Origin: Ophiobolus disseminans
Lineage: Eukaryota; Ascomycota; Dothideomycetes; Pleosporales; Phaeosphaeriaceae
NCBI GenBank assembly: GCA_010093685.1
Contig: MU006244.1
Location: forward strand, 62,001 to 126,000
Direction: 5' to 3'
DNA length: 64,000 nucleotides
Below, piece after piece: positions 1 to 11,640 of the stretch (its first letter is position 1; every line of letters starts with the position of its first letter). The notes under the pieces were generated by a model that saw only the letters and a program-made list of their open reading frames with translations, did not search any database and had not been told where the DNA came from. The position numbers and the translations under genes were made by a program.

Positions 1-1611
1 CCGTCTTCATGGTTCTCTCTGAATTGGTATCAATGTGAGTGTATTCGAGCACCTGGAAATCCCTCCAAAAGCTAAAATGTCGTACAGGGCACCGACTTCT
101 GGAGGACAATACCACTGGGTCTCGATGCTCGCACCTCGAAGTTCGCAGAAGCTGCTCAGCTACATTTCCGGTTGGCTCACACTGTGCGGATGGTTGGCTT
201 CCCTCGGCTCTGGTGCCTTCCTCACCGGTGGGCTCATCCAAGGTCTCTTGATGCTCTGCCAGCCGGACACATACGTCCCGAAGAACTGGCACGTTACACT
301 TCTATACTGGGCTGTCATCGCATTCTGTGTCTTCATCAATGTTGCTGCTGGATGGCTGCTTCCCAAATTCGAAGGAGCGCTTTTGGTGCTGCACATTCTG
401 GGCTTTTTCGCCATCCTAATACCGTTGTTGGTTCTTGGGCCGAAGGGCGATGCAAAAGAGATCTTTACTACTTTTGTCAACCTGGGTGGTTGGGACTCTC
501 AGGGTCTGTCGTTCTGCATTGGCATTATGGGTAGTGTGTTCGCATTTGTTGGTAAGTCAGACGTCAATTGGTTCAGGCGAGGTTTTCCTGGCTAACATAT
601 CTGTCTAGGTGGTGATGGTCCAATCCATGTAAGCCAAGCGGACTTTTCAGCTTCGAGTGCACATTAAGGAACGTATGCTAATAGGTTTCAGTTGTCCGAG
701 GAGATCCACAACGCACAGGTAGTCGTTCCAAGGTCAATCATGGCCGGCATCGCCATCAACGGGTCTCTCGGTTTCGCTATGATACTGACAGTGCTGTTCC
801 GCTTGGGCGACTTGGACGCCGTCCTCGAAGAAAACCCAGCATTTCCATTCATGGCCATTTTTCACCGAGCAGTCCAATCGCGATCCGGTGCTGCGGTGAT
901 GGCCTCTATCGTCATAGTCCTTACTGTAAGCGCCAATGTTGGGTTCTCAGCCTCGACCTCGCGTATCTGTTGGGCCTTCGCGCGCGATAGAGGCCTCCCT
1001 GGATGGCGGACTCTTAGCAAGGTAAGTGTCCTAGTTACCATAGGTCGTAGGCAGTTCTAACTCCCGACAAGGTTAGCGACAGGACTTCGATCCCAGTATA
1101 TGCGGTCGCCTTCACCAGCATCGTGGCTTGCCTCCTTGCCCTGGTGAACATCGGTTCCATGGCGGCTTTCAACGGAGTCATCTCAATGGCTATCGCCGGC
1201 TTGTTCTCTTCCTACTTGTTGACCTCCTCGCTTCTCCTCTACCGACGCTGCACTGGCGCTATCCTACCAGCTATCGACGCCATCGACATGGATGCACCTT
1301 CCATCACCTCTGATGGCATGGTTCGAGTTTTCTGGGGACCGTGGAAGCTTCCTGGTGCCTTGGGAATCGCCAATAATATCTTCGCATGCGCATATCTCAC
1401 CTTTGTGTTCTTCTTCAGCTTCTGGCCCAGTTTTGCGGAGGTCACGCCTGCGAACATGAATTGGGCAGTTCTGGTAACTGGTGCTATCGCTTTACTCAGT
1501 ACCGCTTACTATCTCGTCTGGGCTAGGAAGACCTATGATGGTCCTGTTGTAGAGACAAGCACTTACAACGAGCGACGCCCATCTGGTACGATCACCAGCA
1601 GTAAATTGTGA
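1..1611 (+). CDS. APC-superfamily amino acid/choline/GABA permease, 5' truncated
   Basis: Plasma-membrane transporter of the fungal amino acid/choline/GABA permease (ACT) group. The 5' end lies outside the window. Exons fit at <1-34, 88-551, 609-628, 692-1021 and 1072-1611; all joins keep frame. The first join restores the family motif SELVSM-APTSGGQYHWVS. The 20-bp microexon restores FVGGDGPIH followed by LSEEI, the conserved loop of the family, and the last join gives SKVSDRTSIPVYA. About ten hydrophobic segments are visible, and the C-terminal tail is short and hydrophilic. The last acceptor is AAG rather than YAG. The substrate cannot be told from sequence. The gene converges on the dehydrogenase that ends at 1995. 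The family is confident; the exon limits are fairly secure. Confidence 0.88.
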
Positions 1612-1994
1612 GTTATGGCGTTGTAAAGAAGTAGGAGGTTGTGGAACTCAAGTAGAGGTGGCGAATCGTATATCAAATGTCAGATGTAGATGCGGAATGG
1701 TCCTACGTGGTGCTGAACTGTGCTAATTCTGTTAGAGGAATAACTTGACGTCTTGGTCGGCTCCTTTTGCGGTATGTACGGCCAATTTGAAGTCCTGGGC
1801 GTCGTCGCACAAATTGCTCGAATTTAGATGTGTAATAACACCAAAAGCTGGCTTTGAATTAAAGACTGTCAGTGAGGTTGTCCACGTAGAGCAAGCTGAA
1901 GGACAGGCCGGCGTTGTGGTTGACAAAAATGCGTTTCACTGCAACTCGACCGGGGTGATGTGACCATGGGTATTGTGCATTATGCAGATTGCGC
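1612..1994. other. Intergenic, convergent 3' ends
   Basis: About 380 bp between the permease stop and the dehydrogenase stop on the other strand. I see no coding frame with family resemblance; it presumably holds both 3' UTRs. Confidence 0.6.
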
Positions 1995-2824
1995 CTACAC
2001 TGACGATCCACCATCGATACATATGTTCTGCCCAGTGATGCTTCGGCTGAGTGCCAACGTCCACACCTGGCCCGCAACATCTTCCACAGTTGCCAACCTC
2101 TTTAGCTTTGTGTTGTTGATGGCCGCATTCCGCTTCGTCTCCGGGAACTTCAGACCCCATTCTGTCAGAAGCATGCCCGGACTGATACTGTTCACCCTGA
2201 TCTTTGGCGCCAGTATCACAGCCAGGCTCTTCATAAGGTGAATCTGTGCTGCCTTTGTGACCGCGTAAGGGACACTCGACCCGGACGGCTTTACGCCAGC
2301 AACACTTGCGGTACTGATGAAGGTGCCTTCGGTCTCAGATAGTGCGTCTTTTGCGGCATACGCAAGCCATAGATGTGTCTTGACGTTCATGGTGAAGCAC
2401 TTGTCCCAGTCCTCATCGTTGACTTGTTGCTCAATGTCTGTAAAGGTTGTCATTCGCGTCCAGCCAGCATTCGATACCACGACGTCCAATCTGCCCATTG
2501 TGTCGAGCGTTTCCTTGACGAGGTTTTGTACCGAGGTCTTAGAGGACATGTCGGCTTGAACAAAGTGGAAGCGGGGATTCGATTGCGAGGAGCTGCCTTG
2601 GATAGAGGAGAGCTCCTTCATGAGTGATTGCGCGCGTTCAGAGTTGGAAGAGTAATTAATGACCTGTAAATAGTTAGCTACATTTGGAAATGGCTGGAAA
2701 CATCCTCTCAATTCATTTAAACGTGGCGACCTACAACTCGGAAGTCTGGTGCAAATGTACGAGCAATCTGCGCGCCCAACCCTGCCGAGCTGGCAGTTAT
2801 GAGTGCTACCTTAGTGGTTGCCAT
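1995..2824 (-). CDS. Short-chain dehydrogenase/reductase (SDR), classical type
   Basis: NAD(P)(H)-dependent oxidoreductase of about 252 residues. Exons are 2824-2735 and 2663-1995, with an intron starting GTAGGT and ending TTACAG. The first exon supplies the start and the cofactor motif TASSAGLGAQIA (residues about 10-21), a variant of TGxxxGxG. The second exon carries the structural NAG (about 95-97), the catalytic serine in STAS (Ser150), and Tyr163 and Lys167 in YAVTK. PGMLLTEW, near the C-terminal side, is the usual substrate-loop position. Length is normal for the family. Without the first exon the protein would lack the Rossmann glycines, so the upstream ATG is needed. The substrate is unknown. 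No pathway partner is adjacent except the permease, and a link to it would be speculation. Confidence 0.88.
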
Positions 2825-3592
2825 GACTTAAAGGGTTGAAAGACGGTGTTAAAAAGGTAGGAATTATTGACGAAGAAAGACGCCAGATAAAGTAATTGGA
2901 TTTCCCTTGAGACGCGATCGATATGTGATGGTTGCGGAGCATCTCCTTCATGCGGGGTAGCGCCATTCCGCGCTCGGCTGCCTCGGAATTGTTCCGTTGG
3001 AGGGCGCTGCACCTGCTTGCCTTCCTCAGACTGCCACTCTTCGCCCATACATTCCGGAACATGCGCCATGATTCCGATCATGTGTCGTATACTTCACCTT
3101 GGAAATTAAACATAGCGTAGCTGGTACATACATGACGGCAGCACAAGTTGTAGTGATCTTTCCGCAACGCGACGCGCCGTCCTTGACTCGATTTTGAAGC
3201 CACTCCGAGTACTGGCCCAAGTAGCATGACCAACACGAGCAGTGGCTCGTGTCCACTGTCCTGCATGGATCGATATATATACAGGCCTATTCAGAAGACT
3301 GGTGTGTAGTCCCATGCATCATTACATTCAATGCTGCTTACATGGTTGGGGAAATCATTACAAGGTTCTCCTTCCCCCCTGGCATATTCCTCGTATGGCG
3401 CTACGCATGAATGGCCGGTGAAGCTGTCGAGGTGGCATGCGAGGCGTTCGACAGCCTTGAAGCAGAACATCAGCCTGCCCGTCTTATCAAGATGTGACGC
3501 ACTTTCACTCCCCTTCTCCAAAGACGACGCCGCTCAAACCGCTTTCCAATGGCCAACAAAACTCGAATTTCCCAAATCCGACACTCGGAGTC
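2825..3592. other. Intergenic between divergent gene and pseudogene
   Basis: Upstream region of both the dehydrogenase (minus strand) and the degenerate gene (plus strand). Several short frames overlap here but none resembles a protein family; nothing else is seen. Confidence 0.5.
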
Positions 3593-5993
3593 ATGGCCTC
3601 AGACCCAGATGCATCGATGCCACTTATCGTACGCGATGTACGCACTACTGCAGGCTTTTCGCAGCAAGGCTCCGTCGACTGGATCGCGCTGAGCAAAGGA
3701 ACACTCGGATTCACTGTTCAGGGTCTGTCTCGCCTCTCGCAAGCTGGTATTGAGGCCCTGACCGTGTGTGCAGCCAGAGGCATGTTTCTCCAGGTTCGAC
3801 TAGGAGCGGTTGGGCAAAGCCAAATCGAAAATGCTATCAAGAGCGTACCAGTATTTCTTTCAATGAACGCTGCTTTATGGTCTGGATTTGGGGTCAAGAA
3901 TGTCGTTCGCAATTTGTCTGAAACGGCAGAAGGTCTCGCGTGTATCGGCATATGCTCGTGCCTCACTGAGGAGTTTAGCACTTGGGTGTCAGCACAAGTT
4001 ATAGCCGAATTGTTCCAGCTTTATAGGCCACCGGACGACCTCACACCTGCTCTAGGCCAGTGGACTGCGCTTATCAAGGTTTGTCAAGGAGTTGTTGCCA
4101 CGACGGAATTTGGTCTCACGCTATCCCAACTGACGAGACTATTCTTGCTCGATGGATCGCCCAGCTTGTGTAAGAGTTCCAAGCCCGCGAAGATTGCGAA
4201 AGTATTGAAAGGACTCGACGTATCCATCGGATCCACAAACAGTATTGTTATCGTTGGTGGAGCAGACTGTGCATGGTTCGCTGCTGTTGCTCACTGGTTA
4301 CTGCAACTTTCGGTCGAAGTCGTGGACAGTGAGGGGAATGCCATTTATCGCCCGGGTCATAGTAGACGTATACCCAGTGGAAGTCCGCAAGTCACACTTT
4401 GTTATGAGCATCAGTCGGTTAGTGCCTCTACGATCACGACGCAACGTTACTTCGTCCCGAGCGGCGACAAATTGATCCACAGACGCATCGCTGACGGAGA
4501 CATTGATGAGTTGGCTATCATTACACATGGTCGGTTGCAGTGGTAAACCTGCCTAATCGATACGTTTGGGCAACCCATGAAAAACCTTCTCAGTTTCTCT
4601 GCTGCCGACACGGGTGTTGCTCTTGGTGCTGCACCCCGTATCTTTGAGCATCTTGCCCAACAGGGATGGCACGACGATTTCCCGCAAGGGGAAGATTTCG
4701 CCTTCGCCGTAACTTTGCAGCCCGTCAACTCTGCTTCCTTCGGTCGCGGCTTCTTTTTAAAAGCCTGCGATCTTCTCCCCGAATTGAGTCAATCGCTTAA
4801 GCTCCTCAACAATCTATACTCTTCGCTCAAGGAGATTACTGGAACAGCCATAAGCGATTTCACGGCGGTGATGTCCTCTATCATCAACATGTGTGGATGT
4901 AGACTTTGCCAACAGTCACCCATGTTTACAGCATCCCACGGCGTGTGCTCAAACCATGTCGAATCGAACCAGTTCTGCAGTTTTCTGCTAGTGATGGCAA
5001 TCTGCAACTTGATCAGGTTGTTCTTGATCATCGATGTGCCCGAGGACGCCAATGTATATCCTACTCGTAGTGGGATAGAACGGATTTACTGGGAGCTGGA
5101 GAAAGACACGGAAGATGAGTTCCGCTTCGATGACCCACCGATTGATAGGTTGCTTCGATCCTGGTCTTTCGAGCCTATCATTGTGCAAGCTCTCAAGCTC
5201 TCAAGCTCTCAAGCTCTACAGTGGTAGAGGTGTCGATCGGAAGCCAAGCACAACGTTAAACGCATCTGCAATTGCAGCTCATAGACTGTGTGTTTACGTG
5301 AGCATATTGACGGACATTTCAATTGACCCCGAACGTGTACTTTCGGTGAAGCTGGTTCCTGGACGGATACAGTGGAAAAGTCACACCTATGATGACATCC
5401 AGGATCCATACTCCGGACATGCAAGAGGATTTCTCGGCCATCCGTATTCAGCAAACTCCGCTACGCTCATGTCCAAGTATGGCCATCTGAAAGACTACGC
5501 ATGTTCCAATATACAAGCGGACTTATCTGTGGAAGAAGTAGTGGACTCTCGCAGCGTGATAGCCAGTTGGCACATTGGTCATAGACTGATGCCTGGCGAT
5601 TTCGTGATCGGCCCTCGGCTTATAGGTGAGCAAGTCGCACGTGCCCACCCGGCTGCACGGTGTGAGAGCCACGGTCACGGGAAGCAATCGATAGATGGGC
5701 TCAGAACACTGGTAGTAGAAGGTGAAGGCAGTATTTAATCTGAACATCTCGTTTTGTCTAAAGGACTTCCTATCGTTAGACCGATAGGAGAAAACGCCAT
5801 GGCTGTATGGATGGCGTTGGCGGACCGTGGCTTACACTGGAGCTACCAAGATGGGGAAGACACGTTGAAAGTACAGCCAGAGTATATACTCCAAGGAGAT
5901 CAGTGTATACGGTGTTGCGTTATGAGAACGGATCGATTCATTCGACATGCACATCATGGAGAAACTGCAGTCTGTATATTGACTTCATTGTAG
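3593..5993 (+). pseudogene. Decayed gene of a large unnamed fungal protein family
   Basis: A long, globular coding sequence that I believe recurs as hypothetical proteins in filamentous ascomycetes; I cannot name a function. The first ATG is at 3593, with a second at 3617 (MPLIVRDV). Frame runs open to an in-frame TAA at 4544-4546. It then resumes in the same frame with clearly coding sequence (TCLIDTFGQPMK) until 5227. At 5186-5217 an octamer repeat shifts the frame. Coding continues one frame over (GRGVDRKPSTTLNASAIAA) to 5738. The TAA at 5736-5738 may lie in an intron (GTGAGC at 5626, AAG at 5761-5763) whose removal joins GPRLI to GLPIVRPIGENA in frame. Coding sense then runs to 5993. With at least one stop and one frameshift the locus is probably dead, or is two shorter proteins. 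Confidence 0.72.
5186..5217. repeat. Octamer tandem repeat CAAGCTCT x4, frame-disrupting
   Basis: Four perfect tandem copies of CAAGCTCT lie inside the decayed gene. Removing two units (16 bp) or adding one restores the downstream reading frame, giving VQALKLYSGRGVDRKP. This looks like replication-slippage expansion. Confidence 0.85.
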
Positions 5994-6670
5994 TATTTGT
6001 GAACGCTGTGTAAGAAGCCGTGCTATTATTAAACCTCGTTAGGTATATAGTAAAACATATGGTTTATATCCTAACATCCCTACGGCGCGACACTTGAGGC
6101 ATGGACACTCTTGCCATATCTCTCTAGAGCAAATACGAATCCAACAAGACGACCGTGTTCAGAAGCAAGCACCTTGTACATACAACCCTCCTGCCATACT
6201 ATTCACGAGATTCCGAGATGCGGAGAAAGACGACCTTGCTTAGAGGAGAGGTGCATGCTAGATTGCATATTTTGTACCTTGACGTCCACTGCCAGGTTGT
6301 ACATTTGGCAAACGTAAGTGCATGGAAGGCGGAAGGAGAGGCTTGCATCGAGAGGTCATCCCACCCCCTGGATTGGCTGCGACAAAAGGTACTTTTCAAT
6401 GGCGCCCATTCGATGGGTTTTAAAAATCCCCGACTTGTTAGGCAGCAATATTTTGAGATCCTACCCACACCGGTGACCTCAATGTGGTCAGACGACTCTT
6501 GGCTACCGTTCAGCCTTCGTATTCCAGCCTCGTGATACCACATGACACGGCTGGTAGCTCCCAATTTGGGAACTGCTGCAATGTGTCTTGTTGCACATAT
6601 CCATAACATCGGAATCCGGTACGTCTCCTTGATTCTACACAATTCGCTATCTTCACTCAGCATTTCAATC
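5994..6670. other. Intergenic, presumed promoter of oxidoreductase
   Basis: About 680 bp with no convincing coding frame. The in-frame extension upstream of the oxidoreductase ATG (from 6542) lacks family similarity and is treated as 5' UTR. Confidence 0.5.
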
Positions 6671-7842
6671 ATGGAGACGATGAAGGCATGGACACACACA
6701 AGTGCAGGTCTTCCCTCAAACGTTCTCAAACAATCGTCAGTTCCGAAGCCGACGATAACTTCGAAAACGCAAGTGTTGATCAAGATCTCGCACTGTGCTC
6801 TGAACCCCGCCGGTAGCATTGTCATGCAGCTTTTCCCGTTCATCTTCCGTGCCTCTCCAGCAGTACCCGAAATGGATTTCTCTGGGACCATCGTGGAAGC
6901 TGGTTCCGATGTCCCTGGTGTCCGAGACTTGAAGCTAGGCACAAAAGTGTTTGGCTCCATACCACTTGGACAACATGTTAAGAGCACTTGCGGCGCGCTG
7001 GCAGACTACGTTGCAGTGGATCACACAGCGATTGCTTTGAAGGCGGACCATGCCATTATGAGCGAAGTAGCAGGCTTAGGCATCGCGGGAGCAACAGCAC
7101 TCGAGCTCATCAAAGCTGCGAATTTGACAAAGGGGGGTTCAGTTCTCGTTAACGGAGCGGGCGGAGGAATCGGCCATCTAGTCGTCCAAATGTGTCTCGA
7201 GAAAATTGGAGCGTCTGGAAAGGTCGTAGCTATCTGTTCGAAACGCAGCTCAGATTGGATTCGGTCGCTTGCTCCAATGAGAGATCATGAAGGAGACCAT
7301 ACAAACATACCCTCAACCCATGGGTCTCGATTACAGATCATCGACCGAGAAGAAGAGCCGTTGATCCCATCCCTCGTCAAGTCCTTCAGTGACACACGCT
7401 TTGACGCTATAATCGATGCCGTCGGTATCCAAGACATCTTCATGAACTCACCCGCTTTCCTTGCTGAAGGTAAACCATACGTTACAGTCGGCCCAAAAGC
7501 ATACAATTACACTTATCTCAGCATGCTTGCGACGATCGGTACGATGGCGAAAAACATGTGTTGGCCGCGCACATTCGGAGGTACACCGAGACCGTATGTC
7601 CAGGTTGCTGCTGCATCGAACCTGGAGGCGCTAGAAGAGTTAGCGGGTATGGTAAAAATTGAGAAGCTGAAAGCGCGTGCGGGGATAGTTGTGGGGTGGG
7701 ATGATGTGCCGAGTGTAAGTATAGTGTTTTTACGTGTGGGTTGGGAAGGGCTAATGTCATGCAGGCCTATACTCATCTGCTCAGTGGCCACGCTGGAGGG
7801 AAAATTATTGTTGAGGTCGACGGCACCTGCAACGAATCGTAG
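6671..7842 (+). CDS. Medium-chain dehydrogenase/reductase, quinone-reductase-like
   Basis: NAD(P)H-dependent oxidoreductase of the MDR superfamily, zeta-crystallin/RTN4IP1-like branch, 373 residues. Exons are 6671-7714 and 7765-7842 (GTAAGT donor, GCAG acceptor, phase 0). The second exon gives the usual C-terminus AYTHLLSGHAGGKIIVEV. The N-terminal GroES-like fold shows VLIKISHCALNPAG and PEMDFSGTIVEAG. The Rossmann motif GAGGGIGHLVVQM lies near residues 164-176. I see no cysteine/histidine pattern for catalytic or structural zinc, so it should be a zinc-free reductase. The start METMKAW is chosen because the upstream frame lacks conservation. Likely substrates are quinones or enones, but none is proven by sequence. 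It stands alone with no obvious partner. Confidence 0.87.
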
Positions 7843-9320
7843 TAGACCTGCAAGTGGTGTGATGATGATCTTCTATATTCTCTCGTTATTAGCACTCATA
7901 GGACAAAATGTATTCTATGATGCTGTAGTTCTGGAATTCCGTGGTACTGTGACCCTGTAAGGTGTGTGATATGGACCACTATTTCCTTTTCTGTCGGTAG
8001 ACAAGGCCGACTAATGTCCGAATCAGACCTCGTTGAACGTAGGAGACCCGAGGAAGACATTGGTGGGGCACACGGTGCATGTTGTGACCATGCTGTGATC
8101 GTGTCTAAACAGGATAGATCCTAGTCACCGTTGCCAGCTATTGCTCGGCTCCCTACCCGAAAGCCTATTTCGACTGTATCACACGGAGTGAGTTGGGCAT
8201 TTCGGATTGGCATCTTGATTCCTGACTCTTGGTGTGTTTCGCTGGCAACGAGATGTGGTTGCATCACATCAACTCCCTCAAGCAATCGCGTTCGAAACTG
8301 TTTCTCACCTGCAACCGCCATACCGCAACGACACCGATAAGGTTTTAATACACCAGTAAACATCCACAGCACGACCTTGCATACGCGCAACCTTCAGCCC
8401 ATGCACCGAGAGCTAAATGCCCACCGGCATGGCACCGTTTTTGCGGGGCTTACACCGTTGAAGCTCGGATGAGGGGTCGCATGTCGATCGCGTGCCGCAT
8501 TTAGCACTATCCCAAGCGCCGTTAGCAACACCGGGACCTCCTTTGGACGATCGAGGCCATGTAACTCGGTGGTTGTAAAAATGTTGGGATAACGAGCTTC
8601 TATAGCGGGTATTGTTGAGGCTTCTGCGCTGGATTGATGAACGAGAGGGTGTGCGGGTTCCCTTGAAAATGCTATGACGTCAGTCTGAAGGCGCAAAACA
8701 TCAGCCACATCGACGATGACAGCAATCCACAGCTCAATTGTTGTCATTGAACATGTCCGAAAGTAGTGTTGGGCCACATGCCAAGTACAAGAAGTCTTCC
8801 TAGGCGATACTGATTGCTTTCAGTGTGTGCTGGGTGACAACAACGGCTGTCGTAACGTGGAGCACGAATTGTGAAATGGGAACCACAACCAAGAGTGGTT
8901 TGAAGTCATACTAATATCACAGCACCACCCGGGCGCACACTCTCGCTTTGGAAGTGTTGCGTGCGATCACGACCGGCTGCGAAGTTATAAAATGCAGGGG
9001 TCCTCGGATCGGTCGGCAGCTGGAGACGTGCAAGTTTAGTGGGTCACCCTACACATGGATGCATAACGAGAGATTGCAGTGTGCAAGTTACGTATGGAGA
9101 CAGATAGTGATAAGCAGAGTGGTAATAATCCATTTGGGGATGAAATTGTAAAAGCGTTGATTGCGCTACTGTGTGATGCTGCACACCGGGTATCTTCTCT
9201 GATTGAACACTTCGTATCAGAGCCATTGCGCCATTCCCATACTAACGCCCAAAGTTTGTACATGTCTTCATGAATCAAGTCGTGATGCTACGCAATCCCA
9301 GAAAACCGGGAGTCAGAAGA
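7843..9320. other. Intergenic with possible coding relic
   Basis: About 1.5 kb. The minus-strand frame 8777-8394 (127 codons, containing RYPNIFTTTELHGLD and PKEVPVLLTALG) has protein-like composition but no start context, splice signals or family that I recognise. It may be a gene relic or chance. The rest shows nothing. Confidence 0.35.
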
Positions 9321-9890
9321 CTAAGCCCAAGTCTTTGATGCATTGAGGTCGATCTCGAGATGGTGTGCGATGGCAGAGGCGAAGTCACGCTCAGAATTTG
9401 AGGAGTGTCGGCGCCGTTGACGGCGGATCTGGTGCTCCGCCTCCATCAAACGATCTTGGATCCATGCGCGACTCTTGTCGTCCGACCGGACGGATTCCGT
9501 ATTGAGTAGCTCGGTCAGGGTTGCAATAATCTGTTGGTTTATTTCCGCAAGCTTATGTGTCTCGTCGGTATGCACATCATCGGTGCTGGTTCGGGAGGCC
9601 ATGGCAGTCCTTGAGGTGCGAACTGGCTCAGTGGCCGAAGGGTATGGCGTAGTGTAGCTGGGAGCCCACTCGGGAGATGATGACAGGGACTGGAACTCGG
9701 GCGAGGACGCCTCCATTGGTGCACCGAAGGGAAGCTGTAGGGATATCCGTCGTTGCAATGCTTCTTTTTGAGCCGATAGAAGCATGTACTTCTGCATCGA
9801 TTCGTTCTAAACAAGAACATTAGCAACTGGTTCAAGTATCCGGAAGTTCAGACTTACTCTGCACAATGCTGGTCTTGAGAGGGGCGACAT
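9321..9890 (-). CDS. Conserved small fungal protein, unknown function
   Basis: 172 residues from two exons, 9890-9858 and 9806-9321 (GTAAGT donor, TTTAG acceptor, phase 0). The join gives MSPLSRPALCR-NESMQKYMLLS. I recall similar small hypothetical proteins in ascomycetes with an N-terminal QKYMLL.AQKEAL element, a Ser/Pro-rich middle, and a C-terminal helix. Here the C-terminal part includes HKLAEINQQIIATLTELLN and WIQDRLMEAEHQIRRQRRR, which looks like an amphipathic, partly basic coiled-coil. No signal peptide or membrane segment is seen. The function is unknown and not inferable from the neighbours. Confidence 0.72.
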
Positions 9891-11640
9891 GATGAGTTGT
9901 AGTGGATAGTGATGAACAGGAGAGGCTTCTTCCAATGTTGTAAAAGCTGGCAGTCGATGTAGAGCGGGGAGTGGGGTCGTATATGATGAATCGCAGGTGG
10001 TCCAAAAGCGTTAGCCTCCTTAGGCTTGAAGATGGCTCTAGACGCGCGGTGGCTGCGGAGCTGCAGCGTGATTCTGTTGGGCGAAGTGATGTGCTGATCT
10101 CGGGCCTTCGTATCTCTGCAGGGACATGCAAGAACACGCCAGCAGATCAAGACAGGTTTAGTTGATAGTGAAAACAGATGTTGTTGTGGGTGCAAAATCT
10201 TGGGTTCTAGGTGGATGCCCCATGAGCTATAAATGATCCGCTCCTCCCTGGTTTAGAATACCATGACGTGGGAGTGCAAAGCTCCACCTGGGAGGGGCGC
10301 GGCTGAACCCGAGTGCAGACCTGGCGATATGAAACGTGTGAGCGTTGGTTGCGACCTTGTTCAACCGCCAGGGGTCCGAAGGTTTGGATGCGGTGATTGG
10401 CGGTGTTCCCTCCCTGTCAATCAAAGCGATCCGGTACGCGGCTACAACCCGCCAAGCTCATAACGTCACTGTTAAGACGCGCAAGATCAGGCATCGAGGC
10501 TGGCATCGCGATCCAAAAGCAATGCCGCACCTCCCGAATTGCGTCCCTGAAAATCTTGCTCTCACATGGAGTGCTGTACCTGCATGTGTGTAGCTAGCCG
10601 CAGTGTCACGCTGCCCCCAGGCGAATACTTTTCGCAGGCTGCATGCGAAAGGTTCATTTCTCCATTACTGCAGTCCACAATCCCATTTTTAGGTGGAAAT
10701 TACCGTCTGCGAACAAAGAGTGACGTCCTGCTGAGACATGCACCTCCACGTTTGACGCTTCTGTGCACACAGTCGGCTGTTCGGCCACCGACGTCACGTT
10801 GGCCCCAGCGGAAACCAGGTTATAGCCCAATATGGCTAAAGATGTGGCTTTCCATTGAATGTCCGAAAAGAGAATACCTGTTTTTATTACCGATGTTGGC
10901 GAATCGCAGGTTCAGGAATCACCAGATTCATACGCAACCTGGTTTCAGCGCCTCATTACGTGGCTTGATCTCACGTGCAGTTGACCTGTTGCTGGGCTGT
11001 TACATGCGATGCAGCCTTGTAACCAGGCAAGGCAGTGACGGAATGTTTCACGTCAGGATCGTCGGTTTCCGTGCGTCTGTGGGCGGCACTTAGGCTTCTA
11101 GAACGGCCCCGAATCCTCCTTAGCTGTCACTGGACGTCATATCAGACGGAAAGTACCACTGCACAGGTGTGATAGGTGCAATAAAGTGCCCTTGCACTCG
11201 TACCCGTTGGCAGAGGGGCAGCCCACGTTCAAACGCTTTCGGAAGGCATTGTGCTATCCGACTCCCCGAGCATGGTACGAGAGGGACCCGTGGACGGTCG
11301 GCCAGGGTTTGGACCATCGCTGGGAAGCTAATCCACGTGTGGTATTTTTGAGATAGTCTGATGTGACCGATATTGCTGGCGAATGCAACAGACGCTATCT
11401 CTGGACTGGGTGACAACTTTACCATACTGAGAACCTTCCCTCCGCCCCACGGTACGGCTGGGAATAACTTGCGTTATAGAAGAAGATCTTCGGCAGTGCA
11501 TTGTAGTTATGCCGAATCGGCGTGAAGTCGATGGATGACCATAGGTGGATATCGTTGGTAGCATGCGTCCGCCGACCTTTGCAACAGAACAAAACAGGGC
11601 GATCTCGAGGGGACGTTGGAAAGCGTGCGCTATTCGATAT
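9891..11640. other. Intergenic, no supported gene
   Basis: About 1.75 kb between two minus-strand genes. A 175-codon frame at 10566-11093 (+) lacks any protein-like pattern and is not annotated. The sequence next to 9890 should hold the promoter of the small conserved gene. Confidence 0.5.

Noticed and set aside
35..87. ATG at 35-ish as start of the first permease exon
   Set aside because: The frame 35-87 is the read-through of an intron (GTGAGT to TACAG); splicing gives SELVSM-APTSGG, the family motif.
10566..11093. 175-codon plus-strand open frame
   Set aside because: No motif, no codon pattern, starts in non-conserved sequence.
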